NCBI GenBank assembly: GCA_016550405.1
Contig: JABXGX010000003.1
Coordinates: 1-17,181 of the forward strand
DNA from: an archaeon
GTDB lineage: Archaea; Asgardarchaeota; Hermodarchaeia; Hermodarchaeales; Hermodarchaeaceae
Direction: 5' to 3'
Length of the DNA: 17,181 bases
Part shown: positions 15,171 to 17,181 of the stretch, one piece after another
How the letters are laid out: the number at the start of each line of letters is the position of its first letter
Numbering within the stretch: position 1 is the first letter of the stretch
The notes under the pieces: generated by a model
What the model saw: only the letters and a program-made list of their open reading frames with translations
Databases searched by the model: none
What the model was told of the DNA's origin: nothing
Program-made: the position numbers and the translations under genes

Positions 15171-15755
15171 TTACGCCTCTGGAAAGAGTTTCTTCATTAG
15201 CTGAGTAGCTAACTCGATGAATGCTTCAGAAACATTTCGTCCATCTAAGGCACTGGTTTCATAATATTTGCCTTGAATTCGTTCAGTTGCCTGTTGGGCT
15301 GCATACTCGGATACTGTTCGTTCTGATGATAGATCTGTTTTATTTGCCATTACAACGCGTACGAAGTCATCACCGAGAGTCGAAGTGACCTCATCAAGCC
15401 ACTTGGATTCTATTGCGGAGGCTGAGGAGGGCCGCGTGATATCAAAAACGAAAATAACCGCATTAGCCCCTGTATAATACCTTTTTCGGAGAGGTTGAAA
15501 TCGTTCCTGACCTCCGGTATCAAAGAGTTGTAATTTTAATTTTCGTCCCTTAACATCGACGACTTTTGTCACAATGTTAACCCCGATACTAGGTTTGTAA
15601 TCATGATCGAATTTATTTTCAGCAAACCGTCGAATTAGGCAAGTTTTTCCTACACCCCAATCCCCAACAATAACTACCTTCACAACAAACCCTGCTTTCT
15701 CTGAAGGTATCTCTGCCGAATTTGATGTGTTCATATTTTGTGAAATTGACTGCAC
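15171..15755 (-). CDS. Rab-like small GTPase of the Ras superfamily
   Basis: This 194-residue protein is a GTP-binding switch. The G motifs are G1 GDWGVGKT (31-38), switch I YKPSIGVNIVTK (53-64), G3 DTGGQERF (79-86), G4 NKTD (138-141) and G5 ETSA (166-169). The Rab-like parts are SIGVNI and QERFQPLRKRYYTGANAVIF. Two residues differ from common Rabs: Ser56 where a Mg2+-binding Thr is usual, and Gly81 instead of the Ala of DTAGQE. There is no C-terminal cysteine, so it is not prenylated in the Rab manner; any membrane contact would use the N-terminal 20 residues or a partner. The first start is GTG (15755), which overlaps its only SD-like GAGG; ATG at 15734 would remove seven residues, and the choice is open. 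No GAP or exchange factor is seen in the window. The DUF885 peptidase gene is coupled to it. Confidence 0.95.
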   Translation of the reverse strand: MQSISQNMNTSNSAEIPSEKAGFVVKVVIVGDWGVGKTCLIRRFAENKFDHDYKPSIGVNIVTKVVDVKGRKLKLQLFDTGGQERFQPLRKRYYTGANAVIFVFDITRPSSASAIESKWLDEVTSTLGDDFVRVVMANKTDLSSERTVSEYAAQQATERIQGKYYETSALDGRNVSEAFIELATQLMKKLFPEA

Positions 15756-15853
15756 CTCAGGAAACCACTGTATAGCAGCTTAGGTAAGAGTCTTGCGTCT
15801 AAAGAACTCCTCTAAAAAGCCAAGCTAAGTGGCGAGTTTTACTGGAAAATGAA

Positions 15854-15961
15854 GAAGGAAGCGAAGGTGCCAATTAAAAGGGGGGATTGGGGAGGGGGAG
15901 CGAGGGGAGGGCGAGGAACGATGCGGACACAACATTACATCTTTATCCCTTCGCTTCCTTC
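15854..15961. repeat. Perfect 14-bp inverted repeat enclosing a G-quadruplex-forming tract
   Basis: GAAGGAAGCGAAGG (15854-15867) is exactly complementary to CCTTCGCTTCCTTC (15948-15961), with an 80-nt interval. Inside it, 15880-15911 on the plus strand holds five G runs of 6, 4, 5, 4 and 3 bases with spacers of 3, 1, 5 and 1, a textbook quadruplex pattern. The element lies in the 329-bp non-coding stretch 15756-16084, between the Lrp/AsnC-type gene and the GTPase gene (both minus). A short plus-strand frame over it (from 15849) has low-complexity, basic content and no SD, and is not called a gene. No clear target-site duplication flanks the repeat. It may be a structured RNA, a leader element, a small inverted-repeat element or a protein-binding site. 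Elsewhere in the stretch only an AT-rich segment (15978-15993) stands out. Confidence 0.7.
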
Positions 15962-16084
15962 AAAAGAGAGTAGTGGTGAAAATTATTTAAACTACTCAAC
16001 TTGGAAGAAAAATCTGCGTCTTCTTTTTATCTAAAGCAGCATTAATTGCAGAATCCAATCTGGGAGAGGAGTAATCGGTCTGAG

Positions 16085-16333
16085 TTAATCTTTTTTTACA
16101 CTGTTTGAGACCATAAGAGTCAGTGTTTCTTTGACACCTTCAGTCGGACGCAGCTTTTTAAAGATAAAGTCATTGAGTTGTTCTTCATCAGCAACTTCGA
16201 TGAGACAAAAGATATCGTGGATTCCGTAAACAGATGAAATCTCTTTCACAACAGGCAGGTCCTTTAACGAGTCAAAAACGGAATCGGTTAGAGGAGGATC
16301 AACATCAATCAAAATTATTGCTCTAAGACTCAT
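16085..16333 (-). CDS. Stand-alone Lrp/AsnC ligand-binding (RAM) domain protein
   Basis: This 82-residue protein is just the effector-binding domain of Lrp/AsnC regulators, without the helix-turn-helix. The alpha-beta pattern is typical: strand LRAIILIDVD, helix TDSVFDSLKDL, strand VKEISSVYGIHDIFCLIEV with the conserved G-x-x-D turn (GIHD, 37-40), helix EEQLNDFIFKKL, and the closing strand GVKETLTLMVSNSV. Such single-domain proteins form ring-like oligomers that bind amino acids; they may modulate full-length Lrp regulators or sense amino acid levels. The ATG has AGGGG about 10 nt upstream. It is divergent from the methionyl-tRNA synthetase gene, which would suit amino-acid sensing, though that is only positional. 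The stop is 329 nt before the GTPase start, so the two are probably separate transcripts. Confidence 0.88.
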   Translation of the reverse strand: MSLRAIILIDVDPPLTDSVFDSLKDLPVVKEISSVYGIHDIFCLIEVADEEQLNDFIFKKLRPTEGVKETLTLMVSNSVKKD

Positions 16334-16387
16334 GGTTTGAAAACCCCTATTAGTAATTCGTCAACCCTTCAGTTCCCGTTACCGTTC

Positions 16388-16395
16388 CTTATAAG
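16388..16395 (-). promoter_or_regulatory. Possible TATA box for the Lrp/AsnC-type gene
   Basis: The palindrome CTTATAAG lies 55-62 nt before the ATG at 16333 on the minus strand. Initiation about 26 nt downstream would leave a leader of some 33 nt containing the AGGGG motif. The divergent gap (16334-16534) also holds GAAAACCCCT (16339-16348) and AGGGGTTCTC (16409-16418), inverted copies with one mismatch that bracket this box and could be operator half-sites. For the plus strand, AT-rich segments near 16446 and 16498 are weak candidates. Confidence 0.35.
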
Positions 16396-16534
16396 CAATT
16401 CTAACACGAGGGGTTCTCTAGCATCTTGAATGCTTGAAAGGCAAGGTTAAATGAAAAACTTCAAAACATACTAAGTGTATCGGAATTCATCCTCTCAGAT
16501 AAAATCTGGTTGATAGTATCCCATTCACAAACAT

Positions 16535-17181
16535 GTGGAGGGAAGATACCTGAGCTTAACTAAAGCAGACAAAATTGTTGTAACATGCGGCTTACCTTAT
16601 GCAAACGGAACTGCTCACATCGGTCACTTGCGCACCTATATTCCAGGTGATGCATACGTAAGATACCTGAAACGCTTTGGTTATGATGTCGTGTTTTTCT
16701 GTGGTTCTGATGCTCATGGTGCACCAATCGAACTTGCAGCAGAACAAGCTGGAACATCACCTCAAGAGTTAGTTGAAAAATACCATACCCACTTTGAGAG
16801 TGTCTTCAACAAATTGAATATTGGGGTAGATTTGTATGGAAATACTGAAGCGCCATACCATTACAAACGCGCACAAACTATCATTCGAACCCTTGAGGAA
16901 AATGGGTATGTAGAAACGCGTGAAGTGTTGCTACCCTATTGTAATACATGTCAGACTTTTCTTGCTGACCGGTTTCTTGTTGGGATCTGCCCATATTGTG
17001 GAGCAATTGCACGGGGTGATGAATGTGATCAAGGGTGCCAGCGTTACCTTGATGCGGATCAGCTAATAAATCCGCGGTGTGTCACTTGTGGATCACCTGC
17101 TGTGAAACGCAAAGCGCGACACCACTTCTTCAAACTCTCAATGTTTACAGACTTTCTAACCCAATTTAATGAGCAATTGAA
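16535..17181 (+). CDS. metG: Methionyl-tRNA synthetase, 5' part only
   Basis: This class I synthetase charges tRNA(Met) with methionine. The visible 215 codons cover the start of the Rossmann fold: VTCGLPYANGTAHIGHLRTY, with the HIGH signature at about residues 28-31, then FFCGSDAHGAPIE. The connective domain follows with four cysteine pairs: CNTC, CPYC, CDQGC and CVTC. Paired knuckles of this kind are typical of archaeal and eukaryotic enzymes. The KMSKS loop and anticodon domain lie beyond the window edge. The first standard start in frame is GTG at 16535, but no SD precedes it. A strong GGAGGG (16537-16542) overlaps that position and stands 7 nt before CTG at 16550, which would begin MSLTKADKIVVTCG. 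CTG may therefore be the true start; the coordinates given use the GTG. Confidence 0.95.
   Translation, partial: MEGRYLSLTKADKIVVTCGLPYANGTAHIGHLRTYIPGDAYVRYLKRFGYDVVFFCGSDAHGAPIELAAEQAGTSPQELVEKYHTHFESVFNKLNIGVDLYGNTEAPYHYKRAQTIIRTLEENGYVETREVLLPYCNTCQTFLADRFLVGICPYCGAIARGDECDQGCQRYLDADQLINPRCVTCGSPAVKRKARHHFFKLSMFTDFLTQFNEQL

Noticed and set aside
11878..15755. Possible prenylation of the GTPase by a product of the polyprenyl synthase at the end of the same run
   Set aside because: The GTPase has no C-terminal cysteine, so the neighbouring prenyl enzyme is better explained by lipid synthesis.
15854..15961. Inverted repeat as ends of an insertion sequence, or a CRISPR-like repeat
   Set aside because: There is no transposase, no clear target duplication and only one repeat pair; a small non-autonomous element remains possible but unsupported.
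15849..16034. Plus-strand 61-codon frame over the inverted repeat
   Set aside because: The composition is basic and Gly-rich from the G tract, there is no SD, and it is better explained by the repeat and G runs than by a protein.

Overview
The window most likely comes from an Asgard archaeon; the lineage within Asgard cannot be fixed from 17 kb. The evidence is a combination of gene types. Eukaryote-like genes are present: three proteins with gelsolin-like domains, a Rab-type small GTPase and a V4R (TRAPP/Bet3-related) protein. They sit among plainly archaeal genes: an archaeal-type methionyl-tRNA synthetase with paired zinc knuckles, a COG1340 coiled-coil protein, a stand-alone Lrp/AsnC ligand-binding domain, isoprenoid lipid enzymes and TATA-like boxes. 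Genes are densely packed. Many are preceded by GGTGA or GGAGG Shine-Dalgarno (SD) motifs 6-9 nt before the start, and GTG and TTG starts are common. No insertion sequence, tRNA, rRNA, CRISPR array or phage gene was seen.

Layout. Positions 1-6958 (+) hold the 3' part of an FGGY sugar kinase, a LarA-like nickel racemase/epimerase, a CxxC/winged-helix protein, a V4R protein, class II HMG-CoA reductase, gelsolin-like protein A and a beta-CASP RNA nuclease. Positions 6976-10846 (-) hold, in transcription order, an M24 peptidase, gelsolin-like proteins C and B, a polytopic membrane protein and an 80-residue protein. A coiled-coil protein (10946-11860, +) is divergent from the M24 gene and convergent with the next block. 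Positions 11878-15755 (-) hold, in transcription order, a Rab-like GTPase, a DUF885-type metallopeptidase 4 nt after it, an agmatinase-family enzyme and a polyprenyl diphosphate synthase. After a 329-bp non-coding stretch with a long perfect inverted repeat around a G-rich tract comes a small Lrp/AsnC-type protein (-). The 5' end of the methionyl-tRNA synthetase gene (+) diverges from it and runs off the window.

How the genes may fit together. HMG-CoA reductase (mevalonate) and the polyprenyl synthase (prenyl chains) belong to the archaeal membrane lipid pathway, but on different strands. The sugar kinase and LarA homologue probably form one unit acting on a sugar or hydroxy acid. The most unusual content is the set of three gelsolin-like proteins. 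They share one architecture that I do not recognise as described: an N-terminal gelsolin-like domain, a variable (often Pro/Thr-rich) linker and a similar 70-75 residue C-terminal module. Two lie in tandem beside a membrane protein, and a Rab-like GTPase lies 5.5 kb away. This suggests a cytoskeleton or membrane-linked system, but that is inference from domain types and position. Two genes (agmatinase and methionyl-tRNA synthetase) appear to start at non-standard codons placed correctly behind SD motifs.
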